Assembly (NCBI GenBank): GCA_002897115.2
Contig: BCIH01000005.1
Location: forward strand, 1,227,392 to 1,291,391
Reading direction: 5' to 3'
Length of the DNA stretch: 64,000 nucleotides
From: Prototheca cutis
Lineage: Eukaryota; Chlorophyta; Trebouxiophyceae; Chlorellales; Chlorellaceae
In this document: positions 44,617-56,600 of the stretch, piece after piece
Layout: each line of letters starts with the position of its first letter
Numbering within the stretch: the stretch's first letter is position 1
Translations under genes and position numbers: made by a program
The notes under the pieces: model-generated
What the model was told of the DNA's origin: nothing
Databases searched by the model: none
What the model saw: only the letters and a program-made list of their open reading frames with translations

Positions 44617-46653
44617 TCATCGACGCGGTGTGATGCGAGTGATACCGGCCATGTAGGGGTGCAGGGCCGACGGGATGTCGACGCTGCCGTCCTCTCTCTG
44701 GAAGTTCTCGAGGATGGCCACCAGCATCCTCGGCACCGCGCAACCCGTGGCGTTGAGCGTGTGCACAAACCGGGAGGCCGGCGCCTTGGTTGCCACGCTT
44801 TCCCTGGTTGGGCCACCTTTCTGGGTGGCCAAACAGCCATCCGATGATGACCCCAAGGTCAAAGCAGGGCGGTATCTGATGTTGAGGCGCCGAGCCTGAA
44901 AGTCAGTGCAGTTGCTTGCAGAGGAGATTTCGCCGTAGCGTGCCATGCCCGGCAGCCATGCCTCGATGTCAATCTTGCGGTAGGCCGGGGCGCCCAGATC
45001 TCGAGTGGGCATGTCCAGCACCCGAAAGTGCAGACCAAGACTGCGGAACAGTTCCACCTCGATGTCCACCAGCTCCTGGTGCAATGCCTCCGAGTCTTCG
45101 GGCCGACACAGCACAAAGGCCTCCACCTTTGTAAACTGGTGCACACGGTACAGGCCACGCCCCGCTGAGCCTGCAGGCATGCATTGACAAGTTTGGACGT
45201 GTGTGTTCGTGTGGTGATTGAAAAGGGATGTTTGGGTCTCTGCTTGTCAGAGAGAACCAACCAACGCACCTGCGGCGCCGGCTTCGGTGCGGAAAGCGTG
45301 GCCTACGCCGGCCAGACGGATGGGAAGCTGGGCTTCGTCCAAAAGTCCATCCATGTGCAGTCCGCCCAGCGGCACCTCGGCCGTGCCTGTCAGGCACAGC
45401 GAGGTGTTGGCCACGCTGTACACCTGTGTGTTGTCTGCCCGGGGCTGGAAACCGCACTTGTCCAGCACGCTTTCCTTGACCAGGTCGGGCGTCACATGAG
45501 GCACGTAGCCGCGGCGAGTCAGCGTCTGCATTGCATAGGACACCAGCGCCAGCTCCAGGAGCGCCGCCTCGCGCTTCAAGTAATAAAACTTGGGCCCTGC
45601 AACGGTGCTGCCTGCTGCGAAGTCCACTATGTCCAGCGACTCGGCCAGTGCCACATGGTCTTTGGGGACAAAGCTGAATTCCGGTGGGGTATGCACCTTT
45701 TGCAGCAACCTGGCGGCATCCTCGTCACCAATGGGCGCGTCCGGGTGTGTGGCATTCGGCAGTCGCTGACCCTCTCGCTGCAGCTCCGCATCCAAACGCA
45801 CCAGCCGAGCCTCGGAACGTTCCAGCGCCGTCTTGAGCTCCCGTCCAGCCGCCACCAGCCCCGCTCGCTGCTCAGGGGACATGGTCTTGGCCCCGGCCTG
45901 CATGGGTCAATCAGGTGGTGGTCGATCATACATGATATTTTTCGGCATTCTGTCTTTGGTGACGACCACCAAGTGCTGTGTCCCCATGCATACATCGCAG
46001 CACAAGTTCCCGGCAATAAAAAATGCTCCCACCATGCTTGGCACATCCGCAGACCGATGATCGCCGCCACACCTTCATCGCGGCACTGTTCCTGTTGCGC
46101 TCCGCACGCAGCCCGTCCACGGCCTGCGTCTCTGCAACGAACTGGCCATACAGCTCGGCGACCCTTGCCGGGTCAGCCTGCACACCACGGTTCTCGCAGT
46201 TTCTTATCGCCCCGGGGATGTCTGCTTGCAGTCCCTTAAAGTCCAGGTAGGCATGGTAGGAAGGCGCCGCGTGCAGAGCCTGCTGATCCTGGACCTTTGG
46301 GCCTGTGCTCTCAAGACTTCCCGCACCTGCCGCTGCCGCTGTCGCTGCTGTTGTTGTCCCGGAAGAGCGGACCGCCAGGCAACGCACGGCGGGCGTTCCT
46401 GTGCGCACGAAGTGAGAGGGGCCCTGTATCAACTTGTGAAGTCATCCTCAGAGCAAGACAGACCGCTCATGACAGCGCATTGATTGTGATCGACGCAACA
46501 GTGCCTGCAATGCGCCTGCTTACCTCGGAGCTGGCAGGTGGGCTGCCTGGCTGGAAAAGCCCGCCCAAAGACGGCCCGTGGGCTAGCGCTACAAAAGCCG
46601 AGCTGGTCCGCCAACCGCATCAGAACGGATGAATGTAGCCGCATTGAGAACAC
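44617..46653 (-). CDS. Seryl-tRNA synthetase, probably organellar
   Basis: Charges tRNA-Ser with serine (class II). Minus exons 46653-46524, 46398-46073, 45897-45270 and 45170-44617 join in phase (all GT-AG) to 545 aa. The N-terminus of about 80 residues is Arg/Ser/Ala/Thr-rich (transit-peptide-like), supporting a plastid and/or mitochondrial enzyme. The coiled-coil tRNA-binding arm ([20 protein letters not shown] and exon 3 start) is followed by the catalytic core: motif 2 [20 protein letters not shown] with [28 protein letters not shown], and motif 3 [20 protein letters not shown]. An insertion of about 30 residues lies before VHTLNATG. An alternative ATG at 46620 would give a protein shorter by 11 residues. 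Confidence 0.94.
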
Positions 46654-47150
46654 TAGAAGGCTTTAGATTGCATTTGAGCCCGCGAAACGCCCTGCTGTGC
46701 CCGTTCGGTAGCGACTGAAGAATGTGCTCAGGTCGGCACCTTGTCACGTCCCAAGTCCCTCCACCCCACTCCACAATACAGAGCCCGATGCTCAATGCAT
46801 GCACCGATTTATATGCAGTACAATGTCATAGAATAATTACACATTGATGAAGCTGAGTACGGTTGCTGAAACTGCGACCTAGCCCAGGAGTGTTTTTCCT
46901 TTGCTGCACGGAAGTTCACACCACGCGATGATTCGTCNCCCCTCCTCCCCGCCATGTCGCACCACCATCCTGAGTGAGGAGGAGAAGACAAGCATACAGC
47001 AGTCTTTGAAATCAGATCAAAAAAGAAATGGTACTCTGGATTCAGCTCTTTTGCGCAGTTCCCGGGTGGTCAACACGTCCGGTTCCTGTGAATAACGTCG
47101 CCGCCGTACTGCTTGGCTGCGGCGGGGNTCCCCTCGTGACTCCGGTCCAC
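46654..47150. other. Intergenic region between two minus-strand genes
   Basis: This 497-base gap lies between the SerRS start and the aspartate aminotransferase stop. It contains one N (46937) and a locally A-rich stretch near 46980-47030. No feature was recognised. Confidence 0.5.
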
Positions 47151-50100
47151 CTAGCTGTCAACCTTGATGCTGTCGACGATGGCCTCTGCCAAGTATGCGG
47201 CCTTGGCACGGTTCAGGCCCGCCAGACTGATGCGGCCGTCCTTGGTCATAAACACCTTCCACTGCAGTATGGGTGGGGTTGGTGGGTGGGTGGGCGGTGC
47301 AGGGGGATCGACGATGATCTCAAGGGCGTTGCCATGACCATTGCGCTCGTGACATGCCCTTTACGAGCAGGCACAACAGTCGACGCCACGGAATCTACAC
47401 CCCAGCGTCTCACCTTGTTGGTCATGTTCTCCACCTGCTTGGCGGTCAAACCAGTGAAGGAGAACATACCGATCTGCAAGAGGGTGTGTGGCGGGGGAGT
47501 GGCAGGTAGGAAACAGTCACAGGGCCTTTGCAGAACGTCCCCCTCTAAAATATCATCAGAAGTCGTTCCAACCCACAGCAAAGGGCATGCACGCTGGTCC
47601 AAAAGCCCGGCACTCAATGCAGGTTGTTCAAAAATCCCCCAGCAACACTCGCCTGGTTGGTGACAAAGCTCCAGTCGCGGCTGGGCTCCAGCTGGGTCAG
47701 GTGGTCAAACAGATCCTTCCTCACCGTCTGCAGTCATTTGGGCGGTGGGTGGGAGTGAGGAGGAACCCCGTCCTTGGATGTGTGTGTTGGGGACTGACAG
47801 GTCATCACCGTTGTCGCCGTTTCATAACGACCAATGCAGCAATCTCCCCACTCAACACCGAGTGCCGCCTCACCTTGATGCGGCCAGACATCATTTCCAT
47901 CTCGGCCTTCCACTCGTCAAACAGCTGGTCGTCGCCGACCACCTCTGCCACGATCCTCGCGCCGTGCACCGGCGGGTTGGAGTAGATGGCTCTGTCGGGA
48001 GNGGAGAAGGNTTTTTTTTGGAATACCTCTTTTTTGGCGGCCCGGGGGGGGGCCCTTGATGCCAGCCATACACTTCTGCACCACAGGTTTCACCAGTTGC
48101 CATTGGCAGGGACAAAGCTTCCCACCCACTCAAAGGAGTCAACATCACACACGCCTTGCGATGCGCTTGAGTTGGGACAGCACACGCTTGGCAGCCTCCG
48201 CGTCCTTGAGGACAAAGTTGATAGCACCGATGCGCTCCGCATACAAGCCCAGATTCTTGCTGTACGACTGCGTGAATGTCAAGGGGGGCCCGGGTGGGAG
48301 GAAAATGTGCGTGGGGGGGTGAATGACGGTCGTTGGCACGATGGCAACAGCACTCGCAAGCAATTGCACCCGACACCACACCTGCGCCACCATAATCTCC
48401 AGCCCGCGCTCCGCAAAGTAACGTGGAGCGTACGCGTCCTCATCCAAGCTGCCGCTCGCAAAGCCCTGTGCATGATGCAATGATGACTCGTATGCTTATT
48501 GGTATTCTGGCGTCAAGTATGTGTGGTGGGTGCCATGCCCGCTGCGTCGACCCGCCCCACCACAGCCAAGGCCTCCTTTCCACCAGCAACAACAAACTCG
48601 CCTGGTAGGCCACGTCGAAGAAAGCAAAGTGGTTGTTTTCTTCAATGACGTCAGCAATCCTCGCCCACTGCTCCTTCGTGGGGTCGATGCCCGTGGGGTT
48701 GTGTGCGCAGCCTGCGTAAGATATTTACAAAGCCAGGCACTTTTTCGTTGCATCTAGATTGACCGCTCGATCGTTAGGTCCCCGGGACCGACTGGTGTGC
48801 ACTGCTGCCCTTTCCGCTCCCTGGCCCACCCACGCCCTCGGCGACACCCCACCCCACCCCGGCATCTACCCAGTCACTGGCCCGTCACAGCAACGTTCAA
48901 AATCCACTCACCATGCAGGACAATCACGGAACCCTCGGGGGCGGCCTTGATGTCGGCAATCATCTTCTCAAAGTCCAGGCCAATGGTTGCAGGATTAAAG
49001 TAGCCATACTCCCGCCACTCCACACCTGATCATATTGTGGAGGAAGGTGGGTTTGTGTGAGAGAAAAGGAGTTTGCTCGAGTGTGTCCGACTTTCTTTAG
49101 ACCACGGGCTCTCATGAAAACCACCCCTCCCCCTTCAAACGTCCTGGGCCCCAATTCAGTCCCGCACCGGCATCAGCAAAGATGTTCTTGTGGTTGCCCC
49201 AGGTGGGCTTGGAGATGTAGGCCACTGCCCCGGGCATGAACTTGGCGATGAAGGCCGCCCCTACCCGCAGGCTCCCGGTCCCAGACAGCGACTGCAGCGT
49301 CGCCACGCGGCCCTGTGCACATCGTGTCGGTGGAGAAGGTTTGAGATTGTTGGAGAGTATGGCACTAGCGCCTTGGGTTCCGCGCTGATACTGAAGGTTT
49401 TGGTGAGGAGCGAAACGTCCGCTTTTTCCACTTTCCCACGTCTTATCCCCGGCATCCCAACCCTTTCCTCAACAACATGTACACACACCTCCTTGACAGC
49501 AGCGCTGTCCTTGCCCAGCAGCAGGTCGACGGTAGCCGTGCGGAAGCCGGCCAGACCTTCGATGGGCAGGTACTCCTTGTTGTCCCCTCGCTCCAGCATG
49601 CGCCGCTCAGCCTGCACAGCGTTTGGAGGAGTCGAGGAGTGGTGCTGACAGGGAGGGAATCTTGGGAAAGCAAACGAGCAAGTACACAGAGCGCTTGCCC
49701 TTGCCTCCCCGCGCACTGTCACTGCCAGAAAAACCGCGCACACACTTGCCTTGTGAACGACATCCAGCACATAAGGCTTGAGCTCCTCCGTGCGGTAGGC
49801 ACCCACCTGCCCATCGTTTTTTGTCAGAAATGCAGGTAAAGCGTGAGCATTCTGGGGTTGGGGCGAAGCATCGCATTCTTCCTAGTTGTCTAGAGGGGTC
49901 CCTCGCCTGCAGTCCCCATGTCTGCACCACAACCAGCAACGGACCCCGAGATTCAGTTTGTCCGGAGAAGTCTCGCGGCGGAAGGCCTCCGACACACCAA
50001 GGACTGCACAGTTGCAGTGAAGGAGCATGAGCGGCATGCGGTGGTAAGCGGAATTGGTAGTGTTCCGATCCGGTCTCATGCCTGGTGGTCGTGCGAACTT

Positions 50101-50357
50101 GGCAAGGGCCCGTCATCCTTCTGCAGCACTTCTCAAGTGCCATTCCAGACCAATCCATGACTGCCATGTATCTTTGTGTACGTACTGGGATCGGGGGGTG
50201 CCATTTCGACGCCGTCCAGACGGCTTGCCCTGCACGTGGTGGTGGGGCCCCTCGCGGACGTCATCCTCGCCGCCTGGGCAAGGGATGAGGGCAGCGGCGT
50301 AGTGGGCAGCTGCCTGCAAGAACGCCCAGTGCGGCATGATCGGAACTGTACCAGCAT
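47151..50357 (-). CDS. Aspartate aminotransferase, organelle-targeted
   Basis: PLP enzyme interconverting aspartate + 2-oxoglutarate and oxaloacetate + glutamate. Thirteen minus exons: 50357-50186, 50003-49945, 49806-49750, 49611-49489, 49312-49168, 49025-48912, 48711-48602, 48465-48382, 48267-48155, 47991-47874, 47727-47653, 47473-47414 and 47261-47151, giving 446 aa. An N-terminal Arg/Ser/Thr-rich presequence of about 45 residues precedes EMAPPDPILGVSEAFRR, then NLGVGAYRTEELKPY, NKEYLPIEGLAGFR, LSGTGSLRVGAAFI, KPTWGNHKNIF, GCAHNPTGIDPT, FFDVAYQGFASG, the PLP-lysine motif SYSKNLGLYAERIGA, AIYSNPPVHGARIV and IGMFSFTGL. Four of twelve introns (after exons 3, 7, 9 and 11) use GC donors; the rest are GT-AG. 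Confidence 0.95.
47474..47652 (-). other. GC-AG intron (aspartate aminotransferase intron 11)
   Basis: The donor is CAG/GCGAGT and the acceptor TTGCAG/ATCGGT, phase 0. It joins SFVTNQ to IGMFSFTGL exactly as in the family. A GT six bases on would also be in frame but would insert Ala-Ser in a conserved stretch. Confidence 0.75.
47992..48154 (-). other. GC-AG intron (aspartate aminotransferase intron 9)
   Basis: The donor is CAAG/GCGTGT and the acceptor GACAG/AGCCATC, phase 2. It joins KRIAR to AIYSNPPVHG. The nearby GT would be in the wrong phase. The intron contains two Ns (48002 and 48011). Confidence 0.82.
48466..48601 (-). other. GC-AG intron (aspartate aminotransferase intron 7)
   Basis: The donor is CAG/GCGAGT and the acceptor CACAG/GGCTTT, phase 0. 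It joins FFDVAYQ to GFASGSLDED, an invariant family stretch. The nearest GT is out of phase. Confidence 0.88.
49612..49749 (-). other. GC-AG intron (aspartate aminotransferase intron 3)
   Basis: The donor is AAG/GCAAGT and the acceptor GTGCAG/GCTGAG, phase 0. It joins VVHK to AERRML. A GT six bases downstream is also in frame but would add Ala-Ser. Confidence 0.72.
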
Positions 50358-50817
50358 TTACATCTCAATCAAAGTCACGCACCTTGGGTCGAACCGACAT
50401 CGCGCGTGCCGAACCGGCCTGGCAGGCCCTGCACTGCACCGCCGTGGGGTTTGCCACGACTCCATGCACCATTGTTCCTGTGAGCGTACCAAGCCTGGAA
50501 GGATCCTTTTCAAACGAAATTAATGCCTTTAAATCGGTTTCGTGTATAAACTGCGTGGCACTCTGGCATTGAGGCCTGGACTGGGCCGTTTGGAGTCCCG
50601 TGCCGAGGCCACAATGTCACGTGCTCTCTCGGGGGTTCTGCGCTCACGACTTCATCCCGCCGGCCCGAGCGTCTGGCGGTCTGCAGCTGCGAGTGAGCTC
50701 CCCCGCAAACCGGGGCAATGATGGAACAATTCCCTCCTCCCCCTCCTCACGGAGCATACCACCCGATCACAGTCAACAAAACAGCACAGACATATTCTGT
50801 CATTACCATGATGCAAG
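50358..50817. other. Intergenic region between two minus-strand genes
   Basis: This 460-base gap lies between the aspartate aminotransferase start and the stop of the next gene. No open frame with features, repeat or RNA gene was seen. Confidence 0.5.
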
Positions 50818-53147
50818 TCAGTCGTGCTTTGCCGCGGCGTCCGACGGTGTGAGGAGGCCCTTGAGCAGCAGCAGGCAGGCACGCCGTGCAGTCTCCCGCT
50901 GCTGCGCGTCCACACGCTGTGCACACTGTGCCGAGTCCCCCCGGCGGCTGTCAGAGCAAGTGTTCTCCGCGCGGTTGCCAGAATCAGCCATATCACCGGA
51001 TTCTGTCGGCGGTTGCTGTGGCGCCGTCAGGAGGGCCGTCTGGGCATGGACCAGGGCGGATCTCAGCACCTCAGGCAGCGTCCCTGCAGGCTGCAGCCGC
51101 GGACCTAGCAGGCCCTGAACCTCTGCCAGCAGATCCAACACACGCCGCATTCCCCGAGGCTGCATGGTTGCGTTTCAAACAGGAAAAAGGGGGGGGGGCC
51201 TGAGTGGTGTCCCCTGGTGCCAAGCGACTCCTTGCAAGGCACACTGATGTACTACTCGCATGCCCACGCTTTCCGGGGACAAATGAATAACAACCATTGC
51301 AGTGCCATCGCACCTCTGTGGCCGTTGGGTCTGCGAGCAATGTCAACACAGGCATGGCATCCCTCGTGGCAACGTAGGCAAAGAGCGCTCGGTGGGGTTC
51401 CAGGTCCAGTCCGTCGATCGCCGCCGCCCCACCCGGCACCGCTCNGGCCCAGTCCAGCAGTCGCTGCGAGGCGGCAGCCAACAGAAGTAGTGCCCTCCTG
51501 TGTTTATGTGTGTGGGAAGTTTTTCCGATTCTGTCATGCAGGGGCGTTTATGCAGCCTCCCAAACAATCGGCAGGCCGACACACACAGCTTGGCGATTTC
51601 ACTCCGTCAACAATGCAAGCATGCAGAAACAAATCAATTACAATCCAGCAGCCAGCATACCATGCACCGCCATGAGCCTGGTTCCCAATACAGTATACCA
51701 CGAGGCCACGCATGAGGCCCGAGGACACGCAGGCATCGGCGAGCTCCTCCCTCGCCCGCATTTGACCCCGGCGGCAGCCCAGCGCCAGCCAGGCTACGCA
51801 GGCAGTCGCCGCCGCCGGCGGCGCGACGGACCCGGGATCAAACATCCCGGCAAGGAGCCTGGGCAGGCGCTCCAGTGCCGCGCGCCAGAGGCGTGCCTGC
51901 TGCGCCCCGAGGTTGGCGCCCAGGGCCGCCTGCGCGACGTCAATCGCGAGCTGCAACGCTGCTGAGGAGGGATTACCTGTACCGAGCTCTGGACCTTCGA
52001 CCGCGCCGGATGAGGCTGCATCACGGAGTGCTCCGTCCAGCTCTGCGATACAAAGTGAATTCAAAAGGTGATGCAGAGGGTTGCAGGGTATTTGAACTGA
52101 AAATCTGTTGTCCCAGGGGACCTCCTCATTCACCACGGCACGAAGACGTTGCATGTGGTGCTCTGGGTCCCGAGCAGTGTGGACAGCATGCCTGGTGGCC
52201 AGGTCCATGAACCATTCTTTGGCAAACCCCCTCTACAGGCAGCAGCGCCACTCAGAAGGATGTTCCGGTGTTGTATAACCCCCCCCCCCCCAAAAAAAAA
52301 CCTACATCACCACTGATGTTCACCTTGGAGGCAAGGCACGACGTCGTTCAGACAGGGCAAACTCTCGGTGGGCACGGCCTCGCACAGCTGGCCCACGCAC
52401 CCAGCCAGGGCCCGGACCACCGGCAGTGCTGCACTTGCCGGCCGGCGCCGGGCCGCTGCCAGGACCAGGTTCCGCAGCTGTGTCCCCAGGCCCAGCGTGC
52501 CCCAGGCCTGCTTTGTCAGATGCGGCAGTGCCTGGCGCAGCACCTCGGCGGCTTCGCGGGCACCCGATGCCGGCCCGGCCGCCGCTGCTGCGTTCGTCCC
52601 CAAGGAGGAGCCTTTCTCCGCCGCGAGCGCGTGCCTCAGCACAGCGATCAGGGCCACGACGTGGAGGTTGCAGTACAGGGCCTGCTGCGTGCTCTGCCCA
52701 GCGCTAGGCTCCAACGCCAGCCTGCCGGCTTCCTCGCCGACCACAGTCAGCACGCGCGGGCTCACCGAGGCCACCNTGCCTGACAGCAGGGCGTGCGTGA
52801 GGCTGCGAAGCTCCTCGTCCTTGACCTCCTGCAGTTGCAACAGGTGCAGCGGGACGGGGAGATCGCCGCGGGGAATGATCACCAGCCCGCAGCGCCCTTG
52901 CCTGCTGATGATCAACCCCATCCTCCAGCAACCCACCTGCTGGTCCAGCCCTGGCCGAAACAAAGCATCAGAGCATCAATTCCCCGCTCCTACTCACCGG
53001 GAAGTCGTATTTCAAACTTTCGAGTGCAGTCTGGACCATGGCATCCTCAGATCGCCGCTCTTGTGCCGCTGCTTCGGCGTGCTGAAAGGCCTCCACCATC
53101 TCCGCCCCGAATCCGGGCCTGTGGCCCTCTGGTCTGGCGTTCACCAT
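50818..53147 (-). CDS. Unrecognised Ala/Leu-rich helical (HEAT/ARM-like) protein
   Basis: The first exon, 53147-52998, gives 50 residues (helical VEAFQHAEAAAQERRSEDAM, ending DFP before a GTGAGT donor). Later coding blocks on the same strand are 52901-about 52320 (LPVPLHLLQLQEVKDEELRS, LRQALPHLTKQAWGTLGLGT, LPVVRALAGCVGQLCEAV), about 52210-51700 (LRAVVNEEVPWDNRFSVQ, LWRAALERLPRLLAGMFDPG), about 51480-51300 and a last exon ending at TGA 50818 (RRVLDLLAEVQGLLGPRL, ARRACLLLLKGLLTPSDA). The pattern of repeated amphipathic Leu/Ala helices suggests a HEAT- or ARM-type scaffold of about 600 aa. I do not recognise the family, and several joins (especially 52998 to 52901, where only a 14-base exon and 35-base intron would fit) are unresolved. 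Confidence 0.55.
52279..52291. repeat. C13-A9 tract in intron
   Basis: C13 followed directly by A9, between coding blocks of the helical protein gene. Confidence 0.88.
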
Positions 53148-53633
53148 GGTACAATGGGCTTAGAACATCATTATAGGAAGATTGCATGTGACACGTGGCT
53201 CTGCATCCTTGGCTCTCTATTCGGGGATCGGGGTCATGCCGGCAGGACCCTGCCGATTTGCCACGTCAGTGCGCAGTTGAACGAGCGAGGCCGGCCTTCG
53301 GGGTTGGCGCAACGCCTCGAGTTCCCCGCGCCCAACGACCCCGCTGGTCATGGGGCCAAGCAATCCAATTCAACAGATTCGTTGTTGTGCAAAATGCTGA
53401 AGATTGCAGAGAGCAAGTGACAGCGGCTTGACCGATTGGGCGCGACAGGGGCCACCCCCCGCTGCCCCCAGTGCGGCTCTTCGTCTCCTGGGCCGAGCTC
53501 CCGGACCTGCAGCCTTGCTCGCTGGATTTGTTGCTTCCCAGTATTGCTTGATACGTTACACGACCAAGCAGGGCGACAGGAAGCTTGGATCGCCTTGGTC
53601 TCGGCCTGACACTGTCGTACATGGTGTTGGGCC
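53148..53633. promoter_or_regulatory. Divergent upstream region of the helical-protein gene (-) and ACCase (+)
   Basis: 486 bases separate the divergent start codons, so regulatory sequence for both genes should lie here. No canonical motif was identified. Confidence 0.45.
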
Positions 53634-56600
53634 ATGACTGTGCCTGAGCCGCGGGAGCAACCCCCCACAGCCGATTCCTCCAACGACATGGGCGAGAATG
53701 GCGCCTCCAAGCTGGCAAAGGCCACCTCCACCCGGTCACTGCTGTCCATCTCCTACCGGGAGCTCAGCAGGTGGGTGGGTGTTTGTGGGTGGGCGGATGC
53801 AGTGGAGCGGGGTTGTGTGACATTTGTGCCTGATAATTGTGTTGCGATGGGCAATTGTCCAAGAGTCTGTGAAACGGCAAGACTGCACTTTGGGCACTGG
53901 CAAGTTCGACGCAGCTGGCGCCACCGCGGCGTGCCATCGACAACCTTAATCGGCCTTGTGCTCTTCCCCGTTCATTCGCACTTGTTCCATCCACTCCATT
54001 CAATACACAACACCCGTGCAGTTCGCAGTCATCACGTGGCGTCCCACCGCGGACCGCCGACGTGTCGGACGCATTGGACCAATGGATCAAGGGCCTCGGC
54101 GGCGACCGTGCGCTGCACAGTGTGCTTGTGGCCAACAACGGCCTGGCCGCCGTCAAGTTTATCCGCTCCGTCCGCTCCTGGGCCTACAAGACATTTGGCA
54201 ATGAGCGAGCGGGTACGCAGGGGGTTGTTTGGCGTGTGATGGGGTGGGGGTGGTGCTGCTGCATGGCATTGCCCTGGTGCTTCCCTTGTCACGCAGGAGT
54301 GGATGAGGGGTGTTTTCTTTTATTGACTGCCCAGTGAGATGATTCACACAACCTTTCCTTTCCAAGATCCTGGCATTCACGATTCAAGCCCAACAGCAGC
54401 TTCCCAGGACACTCAAGCAGCATCGTCCACACAAACAAATAAATCACTGCAGTGAAGCTGATTGCCATGGCGACGTCCGACGACATGCAAGCGGATGCGG
54501 AACACATTCGCATGGCTGACCAGTTTGTGGAGGTTCCGGGGGGCAAGAATGTGAACAACTATGCCAACGTCGGTCTCATCACCTCTGTTGCCGTGCGCAC
54601 GGGCGTCGATGCCGTCTGGCCGGGCTGGTGCGCTGAGTTGGGTTGCTGTGCTCGTTGGGCAGGGCCTTGCCGGATGACGATGCTGACGATGGGAATACGG
54701 GCGGTGGGTGCTGGTGTCGGATTCACTGCAGCATTCACATGCACAGAGTGCATGCATGCATGCAACCAAGGGGCCATGTACGTGTCCCAACCAAAGTGAC
54801 CCAACCCCCCAACAACCCTAATGACCAACAATGATTTCACAGGGGCCATGCATCGGAGTTTCCGGAACTGCCAGAGGCGTTGGGCGAAACGTTTACCGGG
54901 ATCCGGTTCGTGGGGCCCCCTGCAGGCCCGATGGCGGCGCTGGGCGACAAGGTGGGCAGCACCATTCTGGCGCAGGCCGCCGGTGTGCCGACGCTCGCGT
55001 GGAGCGGGACTGGGGTTGCAATCGCATACGGCGATTGTCCCGGGGGCGAAATCCCTCGCGACATCTATGCCCGTGCGTGCATCGAGTCTGCCGAGGATGC
55101 GGTGGGGCGGTGCGACGCCATCGGCTACCCGGTCATGCTCAAGGCCAGCTGGGGCGGCGGAGGCAAGGGCATCCGGCGCGTCCTTCGGGGCGACGAGGTC
55201 CGCCGCGCGTACGAGGCTGTGAGGGGCGAAGTCCCCGGCTCGCCGGTGTTTGCCATGAAGCTGGCGCCTCGCGCGCGTCACCTGGAGGTCCAGCTGCTGT
55301 GCGACGCGCACGGCGCCGTGTGCTCGCTCTTCTCGCGCGACTGCTCCGTGCAGCGCCGGCACCAAAAGATTGTGGAAGAGGGCCCCGTCACTGCCGCGCC
55401 CGAGGCGGTCACGCGGGACATGGAGCGGTGTGCCAGGGCCCTCGCCCGGTCGGTGGGCTACGTGGGTGCGGCCACCGTGGAGTACCTGTACCTCATCGAA
55501 ACGGGGGAGTATTGCTTCCTGGAGCTCAACCCGCGGCTGCAGGTGGAGCACCCCGTCACGGAGATGATCTCCGGGGTCAACATCCCGGCGGCCCAGCTGT
55601 TGATCGCTGCAGGCGTGCCCCTGCACCGCATCCCAGACGTGCGCCGCCTGTTCAAGGCCGACCCCGCGGGCGAGGGGGAGATCGATTTCGAAACGACGCA
55701 TCGCCTGCCACCGTCCGGTCATGTCGTCGCGGTGCGCATCACCGCAGAGAATGCATACGACGGGTTCAAGCCCACCTGCGGGTCGATCGACGAGGTGTCG
55801 TTCCGGTCCACACCCGACGTCTGGGGCTACTTCTCGGTCAAGCCCGGCGGCAGAGTGCACGAGTACGCGGACAGTCAGTTTGGGCACCTGTTTGCCCGGG
55901 GGGAAACGCGTGAGGCCGCCATCCGGGCCATGGTCGTCGCGCTCAAGGACATCAAGATCCGCGGTGAGATCCATACGCCGGTTGATTACGTCGTGGACCT
56001 GATCCAGGACCCCGAGTTCCTGGAAGACAAGCACCACACGGGGTGGCTGGACGGGAGGATTGCGGCCATGCAGGCCGGCGGCGGCGCGGGTGCGCCGGCC
56101 TGGCACCTGGCGGTTGTCGCCGGCGCGGTGCTGCGTGCCAGCCGGCGCTGCGACCGCCGAGCTGCCGACTTTTTGGCGTGTCTGCAGCGCGGTCAACTGC
56201 CTCCCGACCGCGTGAACCTCGTCCGGCTGCAGGAGTCCTTTGTGCTCGACGGCATGAAGTACACCGTCGATGTCGTCCGTACGGGGCCGCAGGGTTACCG
56301 CCTGTCGCTGGGCGGCGGTGCTGTCGACGCGATCGCACGGCCGCTGCAGGACGGCGGGCTGCTGCTGCAGCTCGATGGCCAGTCCCACGTGCTGCATGCG
56401 GAAGAGGAGGCCCTGGGCACGCGCATCACGCTGGGCAGCCGCGGGTTCCTGCTGTCCACCGAGCACGATCCCAGCCGCCTGCTGGCGCCCTCGACGGGCA
56501 AGCTGGTCCGGCATCTGGTGGATGACGGCGGCCGCGTCGCCGCGGGCGAGGCTTACGCTGAGATTGAAGTGATGAAGATGATGATGAGCCTGGCCGCGCC

